The position numbers and the translations under genes were made by a program. From Sitta carolinensis (Eukaryota > Chordata > Aves > Passeriformes > Sittidae): a stretch of 64,000 nt of DNA. The DNA is taken from positions 7,342,001-7,406,000 of the forward strand of contig CM063290.1 in the NCBI GenBank assembly GCA_032173965.1, in the 5' to 3' direction. The notes under the pieces were generated by a model. It was not told where the DNA came from. It was given only the letters and a program-made list of their open reading frames with translations, and ran no database searches. Below, piece by piece: positions 50,201 to 62,223 of the stretch. Each line of letters opens with the position of its first letter. Positions within the stretch are counted from its first letter, which is position 1.

Positions 50201-51964
50201 AGTAACAATAATAACATCAACATTCAAAAATAATATAAATATACAAAATTTGTTTCCTATAATTGGGGTGTTTATGCTACTCATTTTGGTGTGCCTGACT
50301 GACAGAAGGGAGGCAGAGATGTTTTTGTATTCAGTAGTTCTTACATTCACAACTGCTGCAATAAAATCCCTCCACCATTCTGAGATGATTCAGTATTCAG
50401 GTAAGATCTTTAAAAACATGTACTTTCCCTGTGTAGGATTGAGGTTTTGGGAGATGTGTGAGGTGTCAGTGTCTCCTGTGGAGGGAGCAGGAGCCATCAG
50501 TCACAGTCTCACTGATGGTGAGCTCCCTGCATCCCCGGCTTCAGGGGGAATTTAAATCTGAACTTCGAGTTTTCTGGAAGAGAAGTTTAGAGGACTTTTA
50601 TTTTTATTTTCCTCAAGGGGAGGATCAAAATTGCCCAGGGCAGAAGGGTTCATGATTATATACAGGTGACTGCTGCCACGAAGACTTAAAATTTAAGACA
50701 ATACCTCTCTGTATGGACTGTTATCCTTTTGGTTATGCTTTTCTTTTCCATATTAGAGAAGTCTCTTTTCTAATTGTAAACATACTTAGCTCTCCAAATT
50801 ACAATTTGGGAAATGTTTGAGAGCTATTTTAAACTGTTTCAATAAAAATTATAGTGTTTGTAGTGGCTGGTTTATTAGTTATCACACTTTTTATGTACCT
50901 TTAATTGCAAGCAGCCTATGAGTTTCTTACATCTATTGGAACAATTCTGTGAATAATTTCTGCAATTAATTTTCAGTTTGCTGTGCTTGCAACTGCCCTT
51001 ATACTCCTTGAAGAATATATCTTTTTTTTTTGCTATTTTGGTGTTTTCTTTATGCTCTCTGCCTGTTTGTATATTCATATGCATTGATGTGGAGAACACT
51101 CCTTCCTGTTAGAGTGTGGGGAGATGTCAAGTGGAGAACTGCTGCAAGGTTTTTGTGGAAACAATGCTACAGGTTTTATATAGGGCACCTAAGCTTCCTG
51201 GTTACCCTCAGAGAGAATACAAAGTTGGATAAGCTTTTACCTGAGTCACAGCAGAGTGTGGATCAGATCCAATACTTGTCTTTTCCTCTCATAAACTGCT
51301 GCATTTTTTAAGCCCTTCCTTCTGTTTCAAGGATGCTGTCCTTTACCTTCTAGGCTCTTTGTCCTGTGGCTGATCTTCATCATTTCACTAGTTCCAAACC
51401 CTGAATCTTGACTGCAGTAGAAATCCATCCTGTGCAGTTTGCTCCCTGGGGGTGTGAAGTGGCAGCTGATGGGGGTGGTTTGCATGTGGCTGAACATTGG
51501 GGTTTAGAAAGGGTTCTGGTGTGAGGTCCTTGCTGAACCCCACAAGTGCAGCAGGACCAGAACCTCTGCTGCACAATGGGGGCATGTTCCTGTGAACCTG
51601 CTGCCCCTCCTTCCAGCTCTCCAAAATCAGCTTGAGCGAAGGAGAAAACTTCCTGTGGGAGCTTTTAGGCAAAAGTGAAATGTTTAGAGGATGTGCTTCA
51701 ACATTTGAGCTTTTAGCTCTGAATTGTTTTCTACATGAAAACCAAAGTGATGGGTGGCAGCTTTATCTGGTTAAAATTCTCACCTTTGCTTTCTGTTGTA
51801 TTAAGGTGAACATGTTGTTCTTTGTGCCTTCTAGAAGTAGTTGCAGAAAACAAATTGATTTGTTTGCTAAACCAAATTTGCTTAACAGTCATAAACCTCA
51901 GCTTATGTCTTTTTTGGCTTATTTTTCCTTCTTTCCTCATGCAAAACAGGTATTAAAATAATAT
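47261..51964. other. Non-coding stretch
   Basis: No gene is seen. Frames of 120-127 codons at 47768-48151 and 50193-50555 lack recognisable content. A G+C-richer part at about 51400-51640 opens frames on the minus strand. The AT-rich interval 49200-49440 carries only simple sequence. The LINE relic begins at the right edge; whether it extends left of 51965 could not be decided. Confidence 0.65.
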
Positions 51965-52634
51965 ATGGTCCTAAAGAAGAGTCTCAGTGATTCCAATTTA
52001 TCAGAGTGCTTAATTGAGTCTCTGAATTTGGCCTGTTGACTGATGATGGTGAAGCTTCTCAGGGGGCCCCTATTAACACTAAAATTATTTAATATTTTAT
52101 TAATCAATTACTGACTCTTTTATGTAGATAATGCTGTCATGGATGGTCCATTAATAAAATGTGTACTAAATCCTTGGAACAATTTTCTAAATGTTGAAAA
52201 ATGACTGATTAATAGCAGACTCCTACTAAATGTTAAGAAAACAAAATGTACCATTTTTTGGCACTAAAAGAAAATTACAGGTAACTCCAGATGAAATGAT
52301 AATTAGAACAGCAAGTGGCACAGTGATGGAGCAAATTAAATCCTTTAGGTATCTTGTGGTTATTTTGGATGAATCTCTACTTTCTCTAATCACTTGGATT
52401 ATATTGTTCAGAGTGTCAATTTGTGATTGGGGGATTAATACACATATAATTTGACTCTGGATGCCAAGAGAATTGTAGCTCCCAATGGTAAATATTGTCA
52501 ATTACTTTTTCTGGTTGTATAATTTTCGATGCAGCGTCCTGATATGTTCTGATTCTAATCCTATCAATATGTGGTAGTTTTTGTGACTATTTGTTCAGCT
52601 AGGTATGAAATATCATTGTATGTTGTACGAGGAA
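51965..52634 (+). mobile_element. Decayed reverse transcriptase of a non-CR1 LINE (jockey superfamily)
   Basis: Conceptual translation follows the palm and thumb of a non-LTR reverse transcriptase across three frame changes. Starting at 51965: KKSLSDSNL, then LLRGPLLTLKLFNILLIN at the motif B position, YVDNAV at 52121-52138 where YADD is expected, and LLLNVKKTK at 52220-52246. After the T run at 52254-52259 the frame changes: FGTKRKLQ (52257-52280) and SFRYLVVILDESL (52341-52379). It changes again: NHLDYIV (52388-52408), LTLDAKRIVAP (52451-52483), VFVTICSA (52577-52600), and finally YHCMLYEE (52611-52634). In-frame stops occur at 52037, 52112 and 52202, plus others downstream. The KTK..(I/F)FGT and SF.YLGV.LDE pattern is of the jockey superfamily (L2/Rex1-like) and differs from avian CR1. 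The second catalytic Asp reads Asn, so it is inactive. It has no 5' half and an unclear 3' end. Confidence 0.7.
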
Positions 52635-55600
52635 AAGAAAAAGGGGAGCAGGGGTCCCCAGTTACCTGCTGTTCAGCTCATCACTACTGCAGACTGCCCC
52701 TGGAGCCTTTTAGGGCTCTTGCCTAATCTCTGTGGTGCTATATCCTTTCTCAACCCTCTTTACAACAGTGAAGAAAAATTAGATTTTTCCATCACAGGGA
52801 TCACAACCACCTGCAAAGGCTTAAGAGCCTGCACCAATGGTGCCTAATACAGCCTCTTGTATCTGTCACTAGATGAGGAGGTGAGAAAACCAGTGGTCAG
52901 TGAAATACCTATCTTTGTTTTCCTCTAAGGCAAGATACTTAAGGACAAGTCTGGCTTTAGATATATGATTAATCCCATTTTAATCAATGTGATTTAAGAC
53001 AGATATGTTCTGAAGTACCTTGTTGAATATCACTGGAGAATGATACACAGATTTTGAGATACCGATCTATATAATAGATCTGTCTGTGGTTTGGGTTTAG
53101 GTGGTGTGCTGTTTTTTGGGGTTTTTTTTCTTTGTCTACTGCCTTAAGCAGAAAAGATACTTGAGATAACAAAAAGCTGAAATCTGATTATTACAAGTAA
53201 ATGTTTAGGGATATATTAAACACATACAAATCTGTCATGAGTTTCAGGAAATTTTGGTAACACTTAAAGTAGTGCAGTTAATTTTTTGCAATGATTTCAC
53301 TGAAATATATTAAGATGTAAGATGGGATAAAAATAGTTTCACAATGGGCAAGGACTTATTGAATCCCTCTCTAAATTCTGGGACAGTGATAATAGATCAG
53401 GTAATGCTGAGTAAATGGAAACTTACTTAGAAAGGGAAACACTAAAAACTTGTTGGAATAAACACTGAAGCCAAATAAAAATTTGGGGTGGGGTCCCCAG
53501 TCTGAAAGATTTTATATGGCTTGCAGCTGTTTAACAAGTAATACCTCTAAGGACTACAAGGACTGATTTCAACAAGAGCTTTCTTGTACATTTTTGTCAC
53601 AAATTTCTGCTAGTTTTCAATAGCTCTGAGATATTCAGATTATTCCAGGTGTGGTGTTTGGAGGGTTTTACTTTTTCTTTTTCTCCTGTTAAGGAGGGTG
53701 GATTAATTCACTCAACATCTATACAGTTCTGTATTTTTCTTAAATTAACCTAAATTCAGGCTTGCCAGGATTGAGGTTTGTGTTTGTTTATGCATATTAT
53801 CAACTCTAAGATGAAAGGACACTTATTCAGTCTACCACCAACACCATGGTTCAAGGGGGAAGGAAAAGAACCCCCAGGATATATGAGGAATGTATGAAAA
53901 TCCGAATCACATAGATTTTTTTTATTTGCAATGATAATTTCTTTTCTATTTAAGGACATATTAAATAGGAAGTGAAGGAAAACACAATACAGGCCTTGTT
54001 GAGACAGAATATGGTAATTAAACCACTGAATATCTGCATGATGGGATATTTTTTAAAGCAACTATTCCTTGGTTGTTACACATTTTGATTTTTAAAAAAG
54101 TGTGAGGAATCTAGGACCTCAGCAAGCACTGAATCTGTCTAAGTGCTGGATGCCAGACTGCCCATTTTGCCTTTCTGCAAATTATCTGTGTCTTCCTTGT
54201 GTCCACTATTTTTACTGTCTCTGCTCAAGCAGTCCAAACTCTTAAGCATGAAGTTGAAGGATGTACAAGTTGTTGATATTCACCATCATATCAAAGAACT
54301 GTCAGCATGTACTGACCTTGAAAAAATATTTTGCTGTGTAACCAAGTACTGTGTGGCACAGGCAGGGTTTGTTTCTGCACAAAATCTGTTTGTGTGTGAT
54401 TAATGACTTCTGTCTGCACTGTATGTACAGTAGCACAACCAAGCAATGCACTGCGAGGGGCCCATCATTCCCTGAAGACATTTCATCACAATAAAATACA
54501 TTTTCAGTTATTATGCTGCTTTTCTGTGTTCTCTTTTGGTAGGAGTATACAAATATTTACTGCTTTTGTGCAGGTTTCCTCTGTACCCCTCACTATTCTA
54601 ACTCACAAACACATGGGTACATCTGGAGTCACAGTGAGAGTTGAACACTGAAGTTGAACAATAAATCAGTAAGAGTAATACTGATAACGTGATGTATACA
54701 ATCATTCTAAATTCTCTAGGAGGGAATTGTTATCTGTGGAAGCTAAAATGCACCAAATTCACTTTTTGTATCATTATTTTGAAACTTAGGATTTGTGTGC
54801 ATGTGTAGAGGAGGATAGTTTTGCAGAAGGCAACTATTATCAAGGTGCTGAAATTAATTGGCTGCTTTAATTGAGGTAGATTACTAGCTAATGCTTTCTT
54901 GAATACAGTAATTCTCCTATTAAATTATCTTTGAATAATTACCTGAAATTTCTCAGCTGCAGGGACTGATGGCTATTTAATTGCACAGTGATGTTGCTAT
55001 ATAATTACTTAACAAGGTGTCCTTTAATAGTTTAATTTCCCTTTCCTAAGGAAAAAAAATCCTGTAAGTATGACTTTTATTTTTTAAGTGCTGTGATTTT
55101 ATTTTTTTCACAGACAACTTTGTATCTGAAACAGTAAAAAACCGCTATTTGTTGACTTGCTTTTAAAAGTCTTTTGATTGTTCAAGAATAGATTTTGACT
55201 CTGAAGAGTTTTGAAAACAACAAAAAAAATTGGTTAGGCATTCATTTAGCTTTGTTGCATTTTGCGGTTTGCTGTTTGGTTTACAGTGTACTTTGAATAA
55301 GACATTAGTCAGGTCTGATATGTGAAAACATAATTAGGTGTGTGTTGAGTTTTGTGGACTGGGAGCTGTCTGGTAATGGGACTTCTTGTGCTGAAGCAAG
55401 GTAGACTGACCAGGAATTTTGAACCTGAATTTATTCCTCTTGGACCCGGGGAGGGGAGGAGATTGCTTGCTGTGGGTTCCTACCAGCTGGAAAGAGTGAG
55501 CAGAGGAAACAGCTCTTTCATGAAGATGATGAAACAAAACGCTGGACTGTTCAGAGATCAAAAGGAAAAATGCTTAGGATCATGCCACAGGGTATCAATT

Positions 55601-55851
55601 TCCTTACTAGTTCAAGGATAAATTGTTTTTTGCTGACAAGCAATACTCTACATTGAACAATGCAAAACTTAACAGCTGTAAAGGAGGTTGTTGATAAGTC
55701 AGAACAAGGCTGGAACTGTGAAGCTGGATAGAGCATTCTGGAAAATTGAGGAGAGGAACAGTAGGATCATTTTACCTCTCTAGTTACATAAACATTTTAA
55801 TCTATATCTGCTGAACATACACCTTACCCAAAACATTATATTCTGAGTTTG
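52635..55851. other. Non-coding stretch, start possibly LINE tail
   Basis: The first 200 bp may still hold the C-terminal end or 3' UTR of the LINE relic, but I cannot align it. No gene is seen in the rest. The block 54845-55050 is described separately. Confidence 0.6.
54845..55050. promoter_or_regulatory. TAAT-rich candidate conserved enhancer
   Basis: Within 200 bp there are many homeodomain cores (AATTAATTGG, TTTAATTG, GCTAATG, ATAATTAC, TTTAATTGC, ATAATTACTT) and a CAGCTG E-box at 54954-54959, without homopolymers or simple repeats. This resembles deeply conserved developmental enhancers found in gene deserts. The reading is from composition only. Confidence 0.25.
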
Positions 55852-55893
55852 AATAGAATCACAGAATAGTTAGGGTTGGAAGGGATGTGATCC
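55852..55893 (-). mobile_element. CR1 LINE 3'-end relic
   Basis: The plus strand reads AGAATCACAGAATAGTTAGG (from 55855), then GTTGGAAGGGA, the reverse complement of the CR1 3' terminus, so the element lies on the minus strand. Homology fades after about 40 bp. The two tandem AGAATCA/AGAATAG units are the short 3' repeats that replace a poly-A tail in CR1. This is a severely truncated copy without coding sequence. Confidence 0.75.
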
Positions 55894-56321
55894 TTCTAAA
55901 ATGTGAGGGCTTTTAAATTTCCTTTTTAAAACAGAATTATAGGCATACAGGGCTTACTGATCAGTTTGAGTTTCACACTGCTTCCATGCTGAACCACAGA
56001 AGGTGTGATCTATGAGCATCTCCACCTGCGAGCCTGGCTCTGTTCTCCAGAGGCCTGGGGCTTTGATCTCTCACATGCCAAGTTCTGTCCTGAATAGCTC
56101 GAACATACATGGCAGTCTTTTACAATGAGCCTGGTGCAGAGCACGGACAAAATCAAAATGTGTGTCACTAACACACATTTCTGAACCTCTTTGAGGAAGA
56201 GTTCCAAATCCCCTATTTGTCTATGCCTCTTTAAAACCAGAAGGGAATGATCAATCCAGTATTATAGAAATCATCTCTGTCCACAGGGATATTTTTTAGA
56301 CAAATCTCCAAAGGATAAAAC
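55894..56321. other. Non-coding stretch between CR1 relics
   Basis: Nothing recognisable. It may represent further, unrecognisable CR1 sequence, but no alignment could be made. Confidence 0.55.
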
Positions 56322-56375
56322 AGAAGAATGGCTGTACTGGATCAGAGCAAAGGCACACATAGCTCAAGCTGTCAG
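56322..56375 (+). mobile_element. Older CR1-type LINE 3'-UTR relic
   Basis: AGAAGAATGGCTGTACTGGA followed by TCAGAGCAAAGGCACACATAG parallels the sauropsid CR1 segment AAGAACGGCCATACTGGGTCAGACCAAAGGTCCATCTAG. Orientation is plus, opposite to the CR1 relic at 55852, so it is a separate and older insertion. The downstream part of that consensus is not recognisable. Confidence 0.5.
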
Positions 56376-59300
56376 GAATGAAGGCATCAGTACTACATGT
56401 TGTTATTTCATGAACATACAATCCTTGATTCATACCATCTCCACTTTTATCAGAGTAGAATAAGAAAGGATTTTTTTTTTTCATGTCCATTGATCTTGCA
56501 AGCCTGATAAGAGATATTCATTGCCCGATATTCAGAGGTGTTCAACTTCACAAGATGGCCAGCAAATCAAACATTAAATTTAGATTTTTAATTAGAATAA
56601 ACTGTAGAGCTATTGACTGGATGGGATTTTTTTCAATTTGCATAAAAAAGGCTGAAAATTGCCTGACACTCTTGTAATATTTTCCTTAATGCTTCAGTCA
56701 AGGATTGGCAAGCCAAATAGAAAAAGTATGGCTTAGTCCTTGTGTTTTCTCTGAGAAGAAATTCACCCCTTTTCTTCTAGTTTCTTAGAAGTTTATATCA
56801 GCAAGACAGTTTTTTTCCTTCGATATGAGGATGCTTGGGCCTTTATCTCATTTGATCTGAGAAACAAACAAAAATACTGTGATCTTTGCAGAGTGCCTCT
56901 AGTAATTTCCATCTGAGAAGAGTGGTCCAGGTTCTATCTGGGACTGAAAAACTTCACAGTGGAGTTGAATGTGAGCAGAACTTTTGGCCACTTCTCTCTT
57001 ACAGATATCACTGGTCCTCTTTCACCCAGAGCACTCAGGCTGGACTGTTCATAAATGTTTGTAGTTATAGGGGATTTATAAATTTTGTATGTATGTTTGT
57101 ACTTTACTGTATCCAGAGACCTGAAATTATGACTGAGTTCAGATGTGCTAAATCCTGTTCAGGGTTTTTTAAATTACAATCCCAAAGGCAAAATATTCCC
57201 ATCCTGAAGCTCCTTGAGCCTGCTGGGGGTAGGTGGTGTCAAGAATACGTGGTGTGATATGTAACAGAAAGATTAAGGGACATGTGAGTCATATCTCCAG
57301 GACATTTCCAAGTCTCCCAGAAGTTTGTAAGGCTATTCTCTGTTTCTCTAGCTTTCTTATTCTTTCGGGTTTTTTTTCTGTTTTCATTTCTCTTTGCTTT
57401 GACCTCTGCTTGTTCTTCATCTCTTTCCCCTCCCCATGCAAACCCTCCCTTTTCATTCCTGACTCTCTACTTTACTCCTCCCCTCACTCATTCTCTTCAG
57501 CATTGCAGCAATGGTAGTCAAAAGAAGAAAGGCACAGAATTATCTGTTACTAAATGGGTGGTGCTGATGGAAAATTAGGGAGGAGGAAAAGAGGAATTAA
57601 TTATCCATAATGTAAGGGTTAAGAAATAAGATTTTCCCAACTAACACTAATATCTGAAGAAATCCTAAATTTGTGAGAAACGTTCCTTCTTCCTTCATCA
57701 GAAACCTCTGTAGCTATACTCTTAGAAAAGGAAAGAGAGGGTCAAACCTTATGTTTTATCCCTGCTTTCTGTAAGTAACATGCAAAGAGATTTTTTTTTT
57801 TCTCAAGATTGCAGAGCATCTGCTGTTTCAATTTCTCTGCTTCTTAGGAAGGATGAGGTGTAATTGTAATTTGTTGCTTTAGGTTCCTTCTATGAAAGAC
57901 ATTAAAAATATACAAGCTGTTATTGCTAGAAGGCAGTGTATGTATCCAACCAGTAACTAGAAGATCCCCCATTAATTTTTGTTTTATTTTTAAAAAGGTA
58001 TAAGGCTGATATGGAGAATATGCCAAGTCAACTGGATGAGTCAGCACAGGCAGCAGGATGTGAGTGAATTTGGTTTTTTAAAAAGAAAAATATTCACACT
58101 CCAACTCAGTTTATCACAATATTATCTGCACTTACAAACCCAGAAAAGCTACTAACATTTTCTTAGGTTTTTATTGGAAATGTGGCCTCATGTTCACCTA
58201 GTGTAGGAGGAGAGAGTTAAGCTACTCTGTGTGTAACTATTTACCCTAAAAAAATTTTAAAATTAGCCTCTACATGATAATATTTTCAGTGCTGTCCTTG
58301 AGCAAAAACTAATAACGTGTATTTACACTACAGAGTATCTGCCCACAGATTCTTCTTATGAAGACTTCACAGCAGGGATAACCAAAAGCACTTCCCGTTG
58401 TAAATACATTTCTCAAATCTGTCTGCTTTGGCCTGAAGTCTTGCTGACCACTCAACAGTACAAATACCATTTTTGAAAACCAGTTCTTTTCTTTGGAGTG
58501 GAAGCACATCAAACATTGTGCCAGTACATATAAGCAGACATTTTTGTGGGCATTTTTGCTTTATAAATTGGTTGATAACCTTTATAAGAAGGTTGATAAT
58601 TCTGAATAACCTACTATGAAATACAAAAGGTAAATCCAATTGCAGAGTCATTTTATTTGAAGGGACATGCAAGATGATAAGCAGATGGTTAGACCTTCTC
58701 TAACTCTATGCAGTGCTTGGGAATGGAGAAGGATTTCTGAAATTTGAGAGGAGAATTAACATGACATGAGGTTGGTGTCAGTGGCATAACACTGAATCCC
58801 CTTGCATTATTTCATATACAAAGACAACTAGAGGAGAGGATTGTGATATTCCTTCTGGTGTTTTACTGCTACAAATGTGAGATTTGTTCAAGTACAGAAT
58901 GCAACAGCAATGTTTGGGTTGTGCTCGGTGCACTTTTTGTTAGGGCTGTGGATAATGAGTCATCCTGAGGCTGCTCTGAACCATGGGGTACCAGGGAGGG
59001 AAGGAACTGAACTGCTCTCAGACACTGCCAGCAATGGGAATTGCAAACAGAGATCATACAGCTCTGCCCACAAATGCCTGTGACAAACACAGTTTGGTGA
59101 ATCAGGGAATCCAGGCCTCAGCTGGCGTTTTAGCTCTTGCCTTAGCTTTCTGTTAGGAATGGGTGGTTTTGGTTTGGAATTGCGTCCCCAATGGATAGAT
59201 TGAAGAAAGTATTGTAATACTCGAGTATTTTTGTTTGTTTTGGTTGTTTTTCACAATTTTCATCTTTCCCTATGCCTCAGAAGTGAGCAGAAGAAATAAG

Positions 59301-62156
59301 TTATTTTTCATTTAACAGTGGTAACGAAAGTTGCATGTCAACGTGGATATTAAATGTTTTTTTCAGAATTACATGTAGCCATACTGTAGGGTCCGTTTGG
59401 AATTTTTTGAATAAAGTTTTCTAGAAGTAGAAAATCCAAATATGTAAAGAAACTGTGAATTTAAAACATTTAGTAGATTTTCATTTTTTTTTTAGTAGAT
59501 CACTTTTTCTGTTGGATGAATTAGGAAGGTGACAGTGACTATTGAAAATTTTTCCCCTTTTTGTAATTTTGTGATCTGCCTTCAGAGGATGGGGTGAGGT
59601 GAATCCGGTGGGAAGGATGGGGGGGCAGCAATTTCTCCTGTGAACTATGGGCTCAATGAGTAGGAGATTGAAGAGATTGCAGGAGGGGACAGCAGAGATC
59701 ACCACTGTACAACCAAAATCCTGCAGCATGGGGGTCTGGGAACATTACCTGTAAATCCAAGTTCCTGTTTCTGGGAGCTGAGCATGGAGGTAAGGACCTG
59801 GCTGCAATGACACAAGTGGGCACATTATTAGGGCTCTATGTGCCTCATCTTTATTTCAGTTCTGTCCAGCATGGCTGGTATGAAAATAAACATTATAATT
59901 GGAAGAAAATAAAAAGACTGATACCAGATTAGGCAAGAATTGCCCAGATAAAGCCATAGACACGTTTTTGTATGAGTAGAATATGGTGCTGTTCGTATAT
60001 GTGAAGCGTGCCCTTCCATTCTTCATATAGTTCATTCTCTTTCACCTCATCACTCACTCTCATTATTATTAAATGCTTTTTTTTTGGATAAATTTTCTCT
60101 GTTTCTATTCTGCCATTAAAATATGCATCAGGCAACTGGAGATAGACACGAAGGTTCTCAGATCTCAGCTTTGCAGCAATGATCTCCACCTTTCCCTGCT
60201 CAGTATGGAGAAGTCACATGGAGTGGTGTGCCAGGTCCCTCCTGGGTGTCTGTCTGTCTGGCAGGGATATCTCCCATCAGGCACTGCTTGTGCACAGTGC
60301 TGCATGCTGGGTTTGGGCTCTCCTTGCCGCACTCAGCTCTGGTGTGTGGGTGCACCCAGGCACCTGCGCTCCTGGGCAGCTTTTTGGAGGAAAGGTCTCT
60401 GCTGGGTCTCTACTGACACCCCCAGAGCTTCCACCTGCCCAGCAGACTGCTGGGTAATGGGGTCACTTCCAGCACCTGGGATGATGATCCTTACCCCAGT
60501 CTATGACAAAATGTCAAATCCCATTTGTAATACAGAATGTTAAGCAGAAACAAATCAATGAGTTCAGTCCATGAGACTTAGCAGGTCTGAGAGGGTTTCT
60601 GTCCAAAGGATGCGTTCGTTTCTGTTTCTTGTCTAAATTTTCACAAAAATAGGAAAAGATGCTGAGGCAAGAGGTCACTGGGTGAAGGAGAAGTTTTTCA
60701 GTTTGCCATAAAACATTAAAAGTATCATTATTAATAGAAATTAAAATGCCTTACCCTGAAGCATAGCAGCTGTATCCTCTTCAGCCTCAGTTCTTGTCAC
60801 TCCATGGATTTTGACCAGCTGAGTTGTATATTCAGTTCCTCTTCATATCTGGTTCCAGGTAATCTTGAATGATCCAAACCTAGGAGATAGTCAATATGCC
60901 AAGTATAATATTACAGAAATGCTATTTTTGCACTGGATATATTTATCAAGAAACTAGATTTTTTTTTTTCAAGGATTCTTTTTGATACTTTGTTTATTAG
61001 GATACAGTTTTGGATATGTTTTAGAATTGAGACAGCCTCTCTTTTTGTGTGGAAAAATTGTCTTGTTCTTTACTGCTCTCAGTGGAGAGCTAGTACTTGT
61101 TTACCTGATACTTCTTGGGATAACAGGAAGCCAAATTTTGGACATCAGAAGGAAATTTAACATCTAATACTATCCTTGCACACAGGGTGTTCAGACATTG
61201 TAGCAATTACATCTAATGGCAAATTTGAAGGTCTGCATATATTCTTTATTGCTAAAAGCAATGTTAGCAAGATTGCCCTACCTTTAGATCAGAACATTAG
61301 AACTAGGATAAAGCTTGGAAAAAAATAGAGTTGCAAATTATATTATTTGGATCAAACATCTTGGATTGAACTCAAGTGCTTTAGATAACACGGGTTGAAC
61401 TAGGTCTTCTTTAATTATAATAAAAATCACTTTTATGCATATTTACTCTTCAAATAGACTTAAGACATAAATGTCAAAGTAGTTTAATTACAATAAAATA
61501 AGTTTTGCTAGATTTGTATAAAAACTTGTCTCATCAATATTGTATATCTGGAATAATGTACAAGTTAGCTTGCCATGAACATGGCTTATGGTTACATCAT
61601 TCAAGGAGGAATTGGATCTGTAAGTCCTGAAGGCCTATAAACTTACAGCAATAGATGGGACATTTTTTTTAACTTTGGGTAAGACTTTTAGCACATTGGG
61701 CAGTTAAGTCTGTGTGCAGCTAGTGTGGACTCAACTGTTTGTGTAATTTCCATGAATAGCAGGTTGCACTCATAAGTACATCATTAATTAGCTGCTTGTG
61801 CTATTAGCTGCCATGGAGGTACAGCTACACCAGTTTGCTTTTTCATGAGCTTCTGTGAGAAATTTTTAGTGGTTGTCAAATACATGGGTAGAAATAGAAT
61901 AAACAAAAAATACAGCACTTTGTGTGATCCATACCAAAGTTGTCTTCATAAGCCAGTAGGTGCTATTTTATAACTACTACCTAAGTGCACATTGTCCAAG
62001 AGTCATTTTTACTCAGCTTCATGCTGACCTGTGAATCCAGACAATGCTTTCATTTTCAGCTTTAGCTCAGGTGTTTGAACCTCAGTAGTGGTTTTCTGTA
62101 CAACTCTACACCACCGGCTTGGGCACACAGTTCCCGGTTTTTAAATGTGAAGGAGA
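56376..62156. other. Long non-coding stretch
   Basis: No gene is supported. The interval 60170-60480 is G+C-richer and carries the longest frame of the window (156 codons, 60073-60543), Cys/Leu/Ser-rich and without recognisable domains. A donor-like GAGGTAAGG at about 59788-59796 has no convincing partner acceptor. A mixed block at 61740-61830 is listed separately. Confidence 0.65.
61740..61830. promoter_or_regulatory. Candidate enhancer with paired ATTAGCTGC repeats
   Basis: ATTAGCTGC occurs at 61787-61795 and 61803-61811, starts 16 bp apart, preceded by CATTAA and followed by CCATGG. The spacing, about one and a half helical turns, and the mixed composition suggest a regulatory module. No factor is named with confidence. 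Confidence 0.25.
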
Positions 62157-62223
62157 CCAGAGCCCAAGAGATGATGTCAACGGGAGTTTCTTCCCTGTCC
62201 TCACTGGGCTCTGGATCAGGCCC
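62157..62223. repeat. Palindromic GGGCCTGATCC-type repeat relic (both arms)
   Basis: Arms CCAGAGCCCA (62157-62166) and TGGGCTCTGG (62205-62214) are exact reverse complements; the right arm runs on into ATCAGGCCC (62215-62223). The inner sequence GATGTCAACGGGAGTTTCTT (62173 on) matches the expected GAAGTCAATGGGAGTCTTTC centre. The whole matches the sauropsid self-complementary repeat GGGCCTGATCCAAAGCCC...GGGCTTTGGATCAGGCCC. It is non-coding and MITE-like. Its stem can fold into a hairpin in RNA or single-stranded DNA. Confidence 0.55.

Noticed and set aside
50193..50555. 120-codon frame resembling a membrane protein start
   Set aside because: The hydrophobic run is encoded by AT-rich sequence; no homologue recognised and no splice donor supported.
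59788..59860. Donor-like GAGGTAAGG and acceptor-like TTTATTTCAG suggesting splice sites
   Set aside because: The implied intron would be far too short, and the sequences outside show no coding potential.
60073..60543. 156-codon plus-strand frame, the longest in the window
   Set aside because: Open mainly because of a G+C-richer patch that depletes stop codons; alternative frames are open there too. Cys-rich translation matches no family I know.
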